Both the position numbers and the translations under genes were made by a program. Shown here in pieces: positions 13,123 to 23,645 of a DNA stretch of 64,000 nt. The DNA is from Smallanthus sonchifolius (Eukaryota > Streptophyta > Magnoliopsida > Asterales > Asteraceae). How positions within the stretch are numbered: the stretch's first letter is position 1; each line of letters opens with the position of its first letter. A model generated the notes under the pieces. The model was not told where the DNA came from. It saw only the letters and a list, made by a program, of their open reading frames with translations, and ran no database searches. The stretch covers positions 80,041,501 to 80,105,500 of the forward strand of contig CM042028.1 in assembly GCA_023525975.1 (NCBI GenBank), written 5' to 3'.

Positions 13123-16100
13123 TCAGTCCCTCGTCCGTTTTAGTAAATTCAGAACATTTTCATACACAATGAAAGTTATTGAAGCTGCAGGAAGATTTTT
13201 CAGAAGGTTTGCTGTAATGCCTCTGTAAAAACCTTTTATACCCTCTAACCTGCAATCCAAATACTCAAATATAAGGAAAAAAGTTTCAGTTTTTATTCTT
13301 AAAAGATATGATTAGTTAGGAGCATTAACGTAAGGCGCTCACCGAGCAGTTCTCTCCATTGCGTGCAGACTATCTGTATATCTTGGAACCCCGTCTGTAC
13401 TAGGTCGTTGCTACAGTTCAGAAAATTTCAGATAACAACAGATGTTAAAAAGAGTCGAGATGAACGGAAAAAGAAAAAAGGAAACACTTGTTTTACCTGC
13501 ACGCGAGAACGAATGACCTGAAAATGTTACCATGAAACATATGAGAACGAAGCATAAGTTTGAAATAATCTCATTTAAGTTGGAAATAATTAGAAATTGG
13601 AGCCAAGTGTTTCCTACCTGGAATGGATATGTAGCAATGATGGCAGCGAGTTTAGAAGAAGCTCCTAAAGTTGCATAATCAACAGTAGTCTTGAGGAAAA
13701 TCAGAGGAAAATAGATCATCAATAAATAATAAAGGTACCAAATATATTCCACACGCGTATGTTTACAGGTTACTACTCGGTTTGAAGCATGAAAAAGATC
13801 ATTTAACAGAGGAACTTACCAATAAATCAGAACTATTATCAATCGATGAGTTTTGTTTATGCCTATAATCAACTATAATTTTACGAAGTTCCTCATATGC
13901 TGTAAACTGAATGGCACCATGAGCGACCTGGTAGACATATAGCATAAGCAAATTGTAAATATGATATCATTGAAAGCATCCTCATGGCATCCACCCATGA
14001 AATGACATTAGATTCCCGAAAGGACAAGAAAGTTATGAAGTTAATTTAAAAGTATTAAAAGCGAAAGAACATAGCATATCGCATAGCATATTGAACAGAA
14101 ACAACGATACCAAATCTAACCAGAAAAAGTCCAGGTAAAAGCCCTTTGTAAAATGCCCTCCATCCTTCATCTTTCAGTATTGTTTTCAAAGCATCTTCGA
14201 TCATAAAATAAAAATTATTACAAAGCATGTATTTCATAGAAATTGAGCAGGAGCAGGAGAAATCACATAATTTATAGTTGAACACAAGAAAAAGGGCATA
14301 CCGCTAAAACCAGAATACGGGCGTCCATGATGCTGAGGAGTCTGAAGCTGTAATCTTGTTTTCACAACCCAAACAGGATTGGTAAGAAGAGACACCTGAA
14401 AAAGCAACAATTTTGCTATAATAACAAGATGAAGAAATAAAGCACATACAGACCAACCTCAACATATTAACATATATGGTCCTTCAAACCCCTTTCTTTT
14501 TGGTGATCAATAAAACAGCATAAGAATAATAAGTACAATAAAACTCACCAGGCCTCCTGCTTCTGCAGCTGAAGCAAGATGAATGCGCACACTTGTCTTG
14601 TCTTGATTTTTCATATACCTTTGTTTGGCACTGTTATAGCTATAAACAGGAATTGTGATATGTCAAGAAGTCGGATATACGTGAAAAAAACATAAAACTC
14701 CTAAAATGAAAAGGAAAAAGAAATGCATCGAGTCCTCTGAGATAGTGAAGTAAGGATCCGTTCTTCACTTACAAGTAGAAGTATAGACCCCATGAGATAG
14801 TTGAGCCTAAAACTGCAGGATAAAAGCCAGCGTAGAGCCCTCTGAGACCCTGGAAAACGGATACTGTTCAATTAAGATCATAAAATACAATTTAAAATAA
14901 GAACATGTAAATGAGTTATAAGAAAGGTGCAGATTGGAAATGTAATTGATCCCTTCTGGTCGACACTAGTTATCTTACAACTTTTCTTGAACTGGATATA
15001 CAAGTTGACAGTTGCAGTCAAATGGGTTCCTTTTTTGAACCCAATATCTATATTTTTGAGATTAACATCTTTGTTCTTTGAACACCTGTTCCTTCTTACT
15101 GAATATCTCAGGTAAAAACAAGATTCCAATTTAGAGTTGAACACCACAAAACATTAGGCCTCATCATTTAGAATCACATGCATCTTCAATCTTTGTGAAC
15201 TTTAGAAAATTAGCTATAATTTTGGAACAAAAATACCATTTAAACAGAATTTCATATTACATTCCATTTTTAACAGTGGCCACTACCTTTCAAACTCAAA
15301 CTCAAGTTGATACTTAACTATAGCACAAGGTTGCCAGTTGCTAGATAGGATTTGCTGATTACGATATTTAAGCATGTCTTCTTAACACTAATCAGAAATC
15401 AACAGACGACTATATAGGCCTGTTTGGTTGGCAGGAACCGATGGAAATTCCATTCCTTTGCATGTTTGGTTGGCTAAGAGAAGGAATTGGAATTAGTTCT
15501 AACCAAATCCTTCAATTAATATTATTCAGAATCCTTCAACGTTTCAAACGATACCTCATGATTGTTTATAATTTAAGGGAAAGCTTCACAAAATAGTTAC
15601 CAAGTTTCCCTTCTGTTCCATTTTAGTCACTCAAACTTTTTTTTTGTTTCATTTGATTCATTCAAGTTTCACGTGTTATTCCAATCTTGGGTAATTACAA
15701 GGTTACATGTTACTTATTTTTTATTTCAAATTTGGAATACGGTGAAAATGTTGGTTTACTCTTTTTGGATTTCATTTTCACCAAATCCATATAATAAAAT
15801 CCAAAAAAGTAATATGTAATATGGTAATTACGTAAGATTAGAACAACATATGAAACTTAGTGACTAAAATAAGATAAAAAAGTTTGAGGGACTAAAATGG
15901 AATTGGTTACTATTCTAAAGTTACCCAAGCAAGTAATAACCCTAGCCGATTTTCGTTTCATCTCCATCTCTGTTTAAAAGTTATTTGAGTTTGGACCTTT
16001 GTTTTTTATTTTGTTAATTTTATGGGTAATTTTGTCTTTTTATTCCAATTCTATGATACATTTTGTATCAGCCAAACATATTATGGATTTCCACAAGAAT

Positions 16101-16430
16101 CCTATAATCTCTAATTTACACTTTACGATTAAAATGTTAAAAAATAAAATAAAACGGACCTCTGATCGAGCAATGGTGAAGAGAGCATGAGGAGTGTTCT
16201 TGTAGCTCGGAAGGTTAGGGTTCCGACCATCATAAACTGTTGATTAAAAGCAGGTACAGTAAGAAGCCTGTTATTTGAGTAAGAAACAAGTTACCAATTT
16301 GTGTAGACGCACCTTGGAATCTAGTACGGACAACATCAAGGGGATGAGAAAACGTAACGGTAGCAAGTCCAGCGACGGAGCCGGCGACAGCGTTCTCCCA
16401 TTGCCAATCCATCCATTGAGACGCCGGCAT
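13123..16430 (-). CDS. FOLT1: mitochondrial-carrier-family folate transporter, chloroplast envelope (FOLT1-like)
   Basis: Membrane carrier closely resembling Arabidopsis FOLT1, which moves folates across the plastid envelope. Eleven exons: 16430-16313, 16236-16160, 14849-14773, 14639-14549, 14395-14302, 14194-14121, 13927-13820, 13689-13618, 13517-13497, 13410-13343 and 13249-13123. All are GT-AG with consistent phase, giving 308 residues, the length I recall for FOLT1. Three carrier signatures are visible: HPLDVVRTRFQ (exon 1), NPVWVVKTRLQLQ (exon 5) and YPFQVIRSRVQQR (spanning exons 8-10). Exon 9 is only 21 nt (VIRSRVQ). Intron 2 (14850-16159) is long and contains a foldback element. The start is the first in-frame ATG, just before DWQWENAVAGSVAG. 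Folate or FAD cannot be told apart from sequence alone; folate is chosen on overall similarity. Confidence 0.93.
15575..15935. repeat. foldback MITE-like element in FOLT1 intron 2
   Basis: An inverted repeat with arms about 130 bp long: TAGTTACCAAGTTTCC...CATTTTAGTCACTCAAACTTT on the left pairs with the AAAGTTTGAGGGACTAAAATG...GGTTACTA region near 15880-15915. The centre is AT-rich. No certain TSD was seen. Confidence 0.6.
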
Positions 16431-16832
16431 GGTCTACTTTCGCCGGCGAATGTTGCTAAGTAGGTATTTACGGAGGAAGTCAAGGAGAAGAAACGGAAGT
16501 TCCATTGACGACCCGTTTGAAAACCATTAGATCCCTTTTTTGTATATTATATGGGTCGCCTACCTTGTTATATAGAACCGGTTGATCACCCGTCTGTATA
16601 CCTCTTTTTTAATTTAGAATAGGGTATCCATTTGGTGTTAGCTAATAGAATTAATAAGTGAATGAAATGAACGAGCGAATGAAATTGATAAAGAAAAAAA
16701 ATAGATCTTTACTATTCTATTGTCCTGTTTGATAACCCTATGAGAATGAAATTAATCATTAACTTGTTTTATTTGGTAGACAAGAAAATATTTTATAAAA
16801 AATAAAATATTTTTAACTAATAAATTTATATT
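16431..16832. other. FOLT1 promoter side and AT-rich spacer
   Basis: Sequence upstream of the FOLT1 start. It has no gene and no confident TATA box. The part from about 16620 leads into a minisatellite. Confidence 0.4.
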
Positions 16833-17195
16833 ATGGGTCGAGTCATGGGATGGGCCATGGTTCAGGCCATCGAACATGTCATGGTTCAGGTCATGGGTTA
16901 GGGCATGGGTCGGGTCATGGTTCGGGGCATAGGTCAGATCATGGGTCGGGTCATAGGAGAGGTCATGGTTCGGGTCATGAGTCGTGTCATGGGCCGGGCC
17001 ATGGTTTGGGTCATGGTTCGGGTCGTGGGTCGGGTCATGTGACGGGTCATGTTCGGGCCATTGGTCGGGTCATGGTTCGGGCCATGGTTCGAGTCATGGG
17101 TCGGAGCATGGGTCGAGTCATGGGACGGGTCATGGTTCGAGTTATGGGTCCGGGCATGGGTTGGTCATGAGTTGGGTCATGGTTCGAGTCATTAA
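16833..17195. repeat. minisatellite of GGGTCATGG-type units
   Basis: About 360 bp of degenerate 6- and 12-bp units around GGGTCATGGTTC and GGGTCATGGGTC. Both open frames through it are low-complexity artefacts of the repeat (Gly-His-Gly-Ser in one frame). The flanks are AT-rich. Confidence 0.9.
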
Positions 17196-17417
17196 TTAAA
17201 CAAAATTATTCCATTATTTGAAGAAATAAAAAAAAACACTTATCCTCTAAGGAATGTAAATCATTAGAATGAAAAGAATCTCATTCCTTATGTAATGGTC
17301 CATTACATTCCTATGTGTTAACAAACATGTTTTTTCTCATTTCATCGCAATAACCCATTCCACCATACATTCATGTATACCAAACACTACCTTAGTATAT
17401 AAGAATATTTAGTATTA

Positions 17418-17970
17418 GAGCAAGGGTATACCCAAGTGATGAGGGTCTCAATTGATGGAAAAGTGCACGTCACGTGGCGTCACGTCACATCCTTCAATTA
17501 TCACATCATCCATCATTTGGCAAGGGAAACACCCAAGTGAATGAGGTGGTGTGATCATTAAATGTTTTTTTAATATGCATTTAAATAATAAAACATAATA
17601 AAATTAAACCTAAATAATATTTCGTTAATAAAAATAAAAATACATTAATCAAATTACTAAAAAAATTACATTACTAAAAATAATTGAAAATAATAAATAA
17701 AACTACGGTATATCATGACGTTCCTTAATCTCTTTTTGTTTTTTTCCGATTAAAAATCGTTACGGGTCGGAGAGATGATCAAGATCGATGCCAATAATTT
17801 CTATCTCATCTTTTGTTCTCTTCCAATCCATCATCTCTTGTTGTGCCATGTTAAATCGTTTCAATTGTTCAACAATTTGTAGGCCGATTTTGATTTGAGT
17901 TGGAACCGAACACGATCCCGAGCCCGATATAGTAACGGTATAAAATTTACTAGTTTTTTCATACAACTTT
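17418..17970 (-). mobile_element. truncated PIF/Harbinger element with ORF1 remnant
   Basis: Follows TTA (17415-17417) and begins GAGCAAGGGTATACC, the same terminal inverted repeat as the transposase-bearing element at 50898. The first 270 bp or so align with 50898-51180. A minus-strand frame at 17966-17760 encodes a 68-residue piece (EQLKRFNMAQQEMMDW near its middle). It resembles the C-terminal part of the Myb/NAM-associated ORF1 protein of plant Harbingers. The right terminus was not found, so the element appears truncated near 17970. Confidence 0.65.
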
Positions 17971-18157
17971 CTACTAATCGATCTAATATAAAATTTACCT
18001 GATATAGTATTTTCTTATTAAATATTCATTGCTATAATCTTATAAAGACAATTTAAAATTACTATAAGAGATTAAGTACCCCCACTGAGTCACCTCTTTG
18101 AACTAGTATGTTCAATTAATGACATATAACACTATATATATTTATGTGTGTTTAAAA

Positions 18158-18382
18158 TCTATACCTAATAAATAAGTAACTTGTTGTTGTCACGTGTATA
18201 ATTCTGTAAACCCAAGATTTTTTTTCCGCTTATTTTTTATTCGTTATTAACTATTTAATATTTTATTTATTAATTTATAAATCTTCATTACTATTTAATT
18301 TTTCCTTTATAATTTCTAAATTTTCACTACTAACTATTAAATATTTTTTTTTATTCAGCATGTTTAAAATACGGGTTTCTAA
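18158..18382 (+). mobile_element. Helitron-like non-autonomous element, candidate
   Basis: Starts TCTATACCTAATAAATAAG, has GTCACGTGT about 30 bases in, and ends near CGGGTTTCTAA. The element at 19113-19469 has the same head and tail layout. The 3' hairpin is degenerate. Confidence 0.4.
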
Positions 18383-18434
18383 CCTAGGATAAAATATAGT
18401 TATGTACTATATACTCTAATGGTAATCTTAATTA

Positions 18435-18979
18435 GGGGAATGATCAAATAAGAAGTAGTTTTTCGCTAAGAAATATAAGAAATGACAAAAACCTAGGAAA
18501 CGATATCAAACGAACTCCGAATGAGCTAATTTCAGCGGCGTTGGAACCGTCTCGTCGAACTCTACCATCTTAGATTTTAGGGTTTAGCTTTTAAGGTTTA
18601 GATTTTACGTTTGAATTTTAGGGTTTTAGCCTTACGGTTTAACCTTAGGGTTTAGCTTTTAAGGTTTAGATTTTATGGTTTAGGTTTTTTTTAGGGTGGG
18701 GGTGGGGGGTTTAGGTTTTTGGGGGTAGGTGGGGGTGGGTTTAGGTTTTTGGGGGGTGGAGTGGGGGGGGGGGGTTGATGGTTTTAGGCTTTTCGGGGTA
18801 GGGTTAGAGGGGGATTTAGGTTTTTGGGGGTAGGGGTGGAGGGGGGATTAGGTTTTTGGGTCCGGGTTAGGGTTCGATGAGACGGTTCCAACGCCGCTGG
18901 AACGAGCTCAATCGAAGTTCGTTTGACCCACTTCATAGGATTTCTTAGTAAAAAACCACTTTTTAGTGGAACCGTCCTC
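18435..18979. mobile_element. foldback element (Mutator-like) with telomere-like core
   Basis: Flanked by ATCTTAATTA at 18425-18434 and 18980-18989, a 9-10 bp TSD as expected for Mutator-like elements. Inverted arms (about 18448-18575 and 18870-18965) share GCGGCGTTGGAACCGTCTC and AACGAAC blocks. Between them lie TTTAGGG-like repeats and a G-rich stretch. No coding capacity was recognised. Confidence 0.75.
18590..18860. repeat. degenerate TTTAGGG-like repeats and G-rich tract
   Basis: Many AGGGTTTAG, AAGGTTTAG and GGTTTAGG variants of the plant telomere unit occur here. They pass into runs of G up to 12 long separated by TTTAGGTTTTT. It sits inside the foldback element and is not a true telomere array. 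Confidence 0.75.
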
Positions 18980-19112
18980 ATCTTAATTATATCATTTTCA
19001 AAGTTGACATGCTATCATTTTTTTGTGTTCCTTTTCAAATTCACTATTTATTCCACTTAATTGGATAAAAACTAATGGAAAATCATGCAAGTAGATTATT
19101 AAAGATGTGTAA

Positions 19113-19469
19113 TCCTTATTATAATAAATGAATAACTTTATCTGTCACGTGTCGACTTCTGGTAAAGTCTAGATTTTTGTTTCTCGCCTCTCTCTTATTA
19201 AATAATAATGATTTTAAATAATTAAATATTTAAAATTTATTCTAATATTTTATTAATTACTAAATCATAAGAAAATTTTAATTATATCTTATCTTAAAAT
19301 ATAATTTTATAATTCTTAAATCTTCATTATTTGTTATTTATAATTCTTAAATCTTCATTATTTCTTATTTCACCAATGACTGATGACATCCAACATACAA
19401 ATCTTTATAAAAACTGCTGGTTTATAACATGTTAAATTTATTCAACCTATGTAATACACGAGTTTCTAG
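19113..19469 (+). mobile_element. Helitron-like non-autonomous element, candidate
   Basis: Starts TCCTTATTATAATAAATGAA, has TGTCACGTGTC about 35 bases in, and ends ACACGAGTTTCTAG at 19469. The second candidate at 18158 shares both ends. Confidence 0.4.
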
Positions 19470-20267
19470 CTTATTACTATAATATATAACGGACAAATCT
19501 CTTTGCTCAGAAAAAAAGATTTAAAAAAGTGCAATGGTATGTATTTATTTATTTTACAGTAATACTTATTACTTCATTTAAAAAAATAGGAACATCCACA
19601 TAAATAAGTTTTTAAAATAAATTGCACCCACGTTTTATAGGCAATAGATGGCCCTCTCCGCCATTAGATTAGCATAAATTAATTGAGAACCGTCAAAAAA
19701 AGTCTAATAAATGCCGCAAGGATAATAGGCGTGTCCATTTTATATGATTAGTAATAAAATACATAAAAGTATGGCACATGTATACTATTTGTTTATAAAA
19801 TGGCATATATTATTTAATAAATTTATGAATATAAAGTAGGATAAAAGATGATACGAGATTACGAGCCAAAAAAAAGCAATTTTCATTGGTTACGTAACCT
19901 AAATATTCAAAACAATACTCAGATCAATGTACATTAGATAATTAAATATTTTATTGTAAATTAATTCAGGTTTTATGATACCCGTTATCAAATTCAAATA
20001 AGATTTGATTTATATTTTTTGTTTTAAATTTATTTAAAAATGAAGGGGACATAGACTAATTAACTAGATATTTTGGAGTGTTGAAGTAAGATCGGTTGGG
20101 TGGAGAATGATATATTTTATTATTAATTATTATAACTTTAATATCCTGACGTTAAAAAACTTAATGATGAAATTAAACTACTGAAGTATAGTCAACTAAA
20201 ACTAATTGAAGTATAATCTTTCTTTCATTTGCCTAATAATAAATAAATCCATAACATGATCAAATTT
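19470..20267. other. intergenic, AT-rich
   Basis: No gene or bounded element recognised. It ends at the SINE target site. Confidence 0.4.
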
Positions 20268-20281
20268 CAGAGACATTTGAT

Positions 20282-21094
20282 TTTTTTTAACGGCAATTTG
20301 GATCACTGACGGGCCACTGACCCACCCGATCATCTCCATCTCCTGTAGGAGGAAACCCAGTATAGATGAGAAAATCCTCTGGCCCAACCTGGATTCCCTT
20401 TTTTTATCACAAGTGGGACTTGAACCCAAGACCTCTCCATTTTATTGAAGTTTGGGTATATACGTTTGCCACTAGGCTAAGGGTGGAGGGGGCACCCGCG
20501 TCGCCGACGCAGAGCTTCAGCGGCTTTCACGTCGCCACCGCGGCCACCCCCACTACGCCGTGCAACGGCTCCATTTCACGGCTTCCCAGCGTAGCTCCAT
20601 CTCAACTCAAAAACGGACTGTTGGGATGTTTGTGTTGTCGGTAACGGCTAGATTAATAAAATAAATAAATAAATAAAAGTGATGAGATTAAAAATCAAGA
20701 ACTTGGAAGTCGGAGACGATGGTCACAAGAATAGTTTTAAGCCCACCTGGAAGTCGGAGACGAGAGAGATTGACTGTGTTTGGTTGTAAAGAAAGAATTG
20801 TGATGGTTTTGCTTCCTAGCACAGTTTTAAATGTTGGATAGGTTTTATTTTTTAACTTTTTTTCTGTACGATTTTCAATAAAAGATTATTAGTATGTATT
20901 TAATTTAATTGTGTTTTTCTTAATTTTTAATTAAAAAAATTGTTTGTGGCTTCAAGGGGCTTGGGTGCCGCCACCAACGTGTCTTCGTAGCGCTTCATGG
21001 GGCTCCAAATGAGGTGTCAAATTGTCATTAGAGTTGTGAGGCTTCAAGGGGCTTAAGGGCTTGGTTCCCTCTCCACCCTAAGCTAGTGGTTGTT
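20282..21094 (-). mobile_element. tRNA-derived SINE, interrupted by a TIR element
   Basis: Flanked by a near-perfect 14-bp TSD: CAGAGACATTTGAT (20268-20281) and CAGGGACATTTGAT (21095-21108). On the minus strand it has an A-box-like region, a B-box-like GGGTTCAAGTCCC, and a 3' end reading CAGTGGCCCGTCAGTGATCC before an A/T tail. The copy at 49828-50117 has the same order of blocks. A 598-bp TIR element (20481-21078) splits its head; without it the SINE is about 215 bp. Confidence 0.8.
20481..21078. mobile_element. PIF/Harbinger-like TIR element
   Basis: Inverted ends GGGTGGAGGGGGCACC and GGGTGGAGAGGGAACC lie inside the 3-bp TSD TAA (20478-20480 and 21079-21081). The interior is non-coding, with GC-rich patches near both ends. 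It is inserted into the SINE. Confidence 0.75.
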
Positions 21095-21108
21095 CAGGGA
21101 CATTTGAT

Positions 21109-23645
21109 GTTCTCAGAAATAATGTTCCATGTAAGAATGTCATGAGGGGAGTTTGTTATGATATCGAGAGTGAACGTTAAAACAAACGAGAGAATGAAAA
21201 GAGAGAATGATTGGGGTAAAATAAATGATTTGATTAATAACTCAATAATGATTACAAGAAGACTATTTATATACAAGGAAAGAAACTAACAAACTAACTA
21301 GGCGAACTTACTAAGTTCGCCCCTATTAAAACAAGCGAACTTGACACAAGTTCGTTAAGAGAGTTAACTATACATTGTACTTTTTTTACTTTGTTAAAAC
21401 CTTTTCCATTGGGTTTCCTTTAGCAAAACTTGGTAATGCTCCAAAGTTAAATTCTTAAAAAGAGTTCATTACAAGAGTAATCCCTATAGTAAGGTTATAT
21501 TACGCGTCTGATCCCAAGTTTTAAAAAATTACACTTATCGTCTCCACAATTCACTTGAACGTAACACTCCTTTTTTATAAAGGGTAATTGCCCGAAAAAT
21601 GTATAATAAAAGAATAAAAAGATTACATCATCAAGAGGACATACTCTCGATATAACCTAACCAAATTCCTAAAACATGCTTTGGGAAATCAAAATCAAAA
21701 ATAGAAGAAAGTGGATATACCAAATACATCAAAAAACTAAACCATAAACACAAAAGACTAACTAAACTATACAAGTCTTTATGCAAATTCCTATGGTCAT
21801 TCCCACCAAAGATCTAAAATGGAGTGTATTAGAGAGAGCATTCGGGCCATCCATAGACAAAAACTCCGCACTTGAATGCAAATGATGGGGGTGAAGACCC
21901 GGGACCTGAACTCATTCCTGAATGGGATCCGGATTGAGCTGGAATCGGATCAAGCTGGATATGTGGATTAAGTTGGAAGATTTGAAACTTGAATTCGCTT
22001 ATCTATTTGTTTTCTCTTTTGCAAATTGGTTTTCACCGTTTTGTAATGTTTTTCCAAATGACTTTTTTCAAAGTGGAGTTGGACTCGGCTTTGAGAAACG
22101 CATTACAATTTTTGCAACGAGCCTTTTAAGTACCGTTTAACATTTCGTATAAATTGTATTTTGAAAACATATTTTGGTTCCTAGTTGTTGGTATGATCCT
22201 TACCAAGGTTGGTTCACTTGAGGAAACACAAGACCAACGGAACTTTGACATCTTGAGCTTGCCATGTGAGCGTTTTGAGAGTTGAGAGTTTGTGATCATT
22301 TTTTAACCTTTTTTGAGCATTTTTTGTGTTTTTAAGAGCTAGAGAATGTTGCGATCAAACCAATACCTAATACCTATTTATAATAACATATGGGGGCAAA
22401 ATGGTCCAAAAAAGTCAAATTAATGGCTATAAAGTGGTTAGAAAATGGCTAGTTTTGGTGTGTAATGTTATGAACCGACCAAAAAAACCGGTTATAAACT
22501 GGTTCTCACACAGAAAACCCTAAACCGGTCCTAAACTACCGGTCTAGATTGGGTACAAACCGGTTCGGATTTTCAAACTGGGTTTTATGTGCACCTCTGT
22601 TGCTAGTAAAAAAGAGGCCCATAATGTGCACATATGTCATAACTTACCTTCTTTCATCCTTCCACGAGGCTGTAAAAAGAGAGAAAGGGGCGGCTATCTA
22701 GCGGGAGTCGTTTCGGTTGTATGCCACGAGGTCCCTATGGACAAGGGGACAAGTGAATCATCGCTTTTGGGCGCAGGGAGACCTCTAGCCACCATCTATC
22801 CCATTGCATTTCATTGTCTCGTATTGTACTGTACCATATAAGACCAGATACATCTATTGAGTAAGAGATAGGTAATCGATTTTATTCTATTTTCTTCATT
22901 TTAATATTGATCATACAAGCAAAGAACTGCAAACTTGAAATACCGTATTAATTAAAAAAGAATTTGATAAAGATGAAAGCACTTTTGCTTCTTAAAAAAT
23001 TGTCTACGTTATGCTTTACAATAGATTATACATTCAACTTATTTCTCATATGACCACTATGAAGATCCAGTCAATGTAGATTGTGAAGAAATGGTGAAGA
23101 GGACATCACATCACATCACATGTAGTGGTGTGAAGAGGGTGATGGTTAGAGATAGACAATTCTCAAACAGTCACAGGTATTACTTAGTTTGTACTAGTCA
23201 AAGTTAGTTGATTACTTGTTGACCAAACTAAACTTCTAAACCATTTATGATCATGAAAAAATAATAAACAGAAATTCTTACCTCATTTTTTCAGAAAACA
23301 CAACTATACTTTGATAAAAATACCTGTGATCACCCAAGATTCAGAAAGAAAAAATTATAAAAATATGAACACAATGGGATCTTGTCAAAATATACCACAT
23401 AGTTGCTTCTTTTACAACACAATGTATCAAGTATTCTCCGTTTCAAAAATTGAAATCCGTGGACAATATCGCACATAGAGATACAACATTTGCAACCCAT
23501 AAAAAGTTAGTTTTGCAACTGTCACACAGCCAAAACGATAAAGAAAACTGTAACCCTTACTCGTGAAGAAAATCCATTCTCTCTTTTGAGTTTAACATGC
23601 AAGAGCAGTAGAAGCCATGAAATGGGGACAAGGGCAAAAAGGTAA
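21109..23645. other. intergenic, no gene recognised
   Basis: Near 21140-21160 a purine run followed by TGTTATGATATC looks like a polypurine tract next to a Copia-type LTR start. GCGAACTT motifs repeat near 21300-21355. I could not find the other LTR end or any domain. 22180-22600 may be further LTR-like sequence. The last 150 bases are the likely 3' UTR of the next gene. Confidence 0.35.

Noticed and set aside
15417..16085. GGCCTGTTTGG ... CCAAACA ends suggesting a larger TIR element in FOLT1 intron 2
   Set aside because: Terminal match is short and no TSD is visible.
16850..17199. Gly/His/Ser-rich open frames
   Set aside because: Products of the GGGTCATGG minisatellite, open in several frames.
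21140..21400. Copia-like LTR start after a purine run
   Set aside because: No second end, TSD or internal domain could be found.
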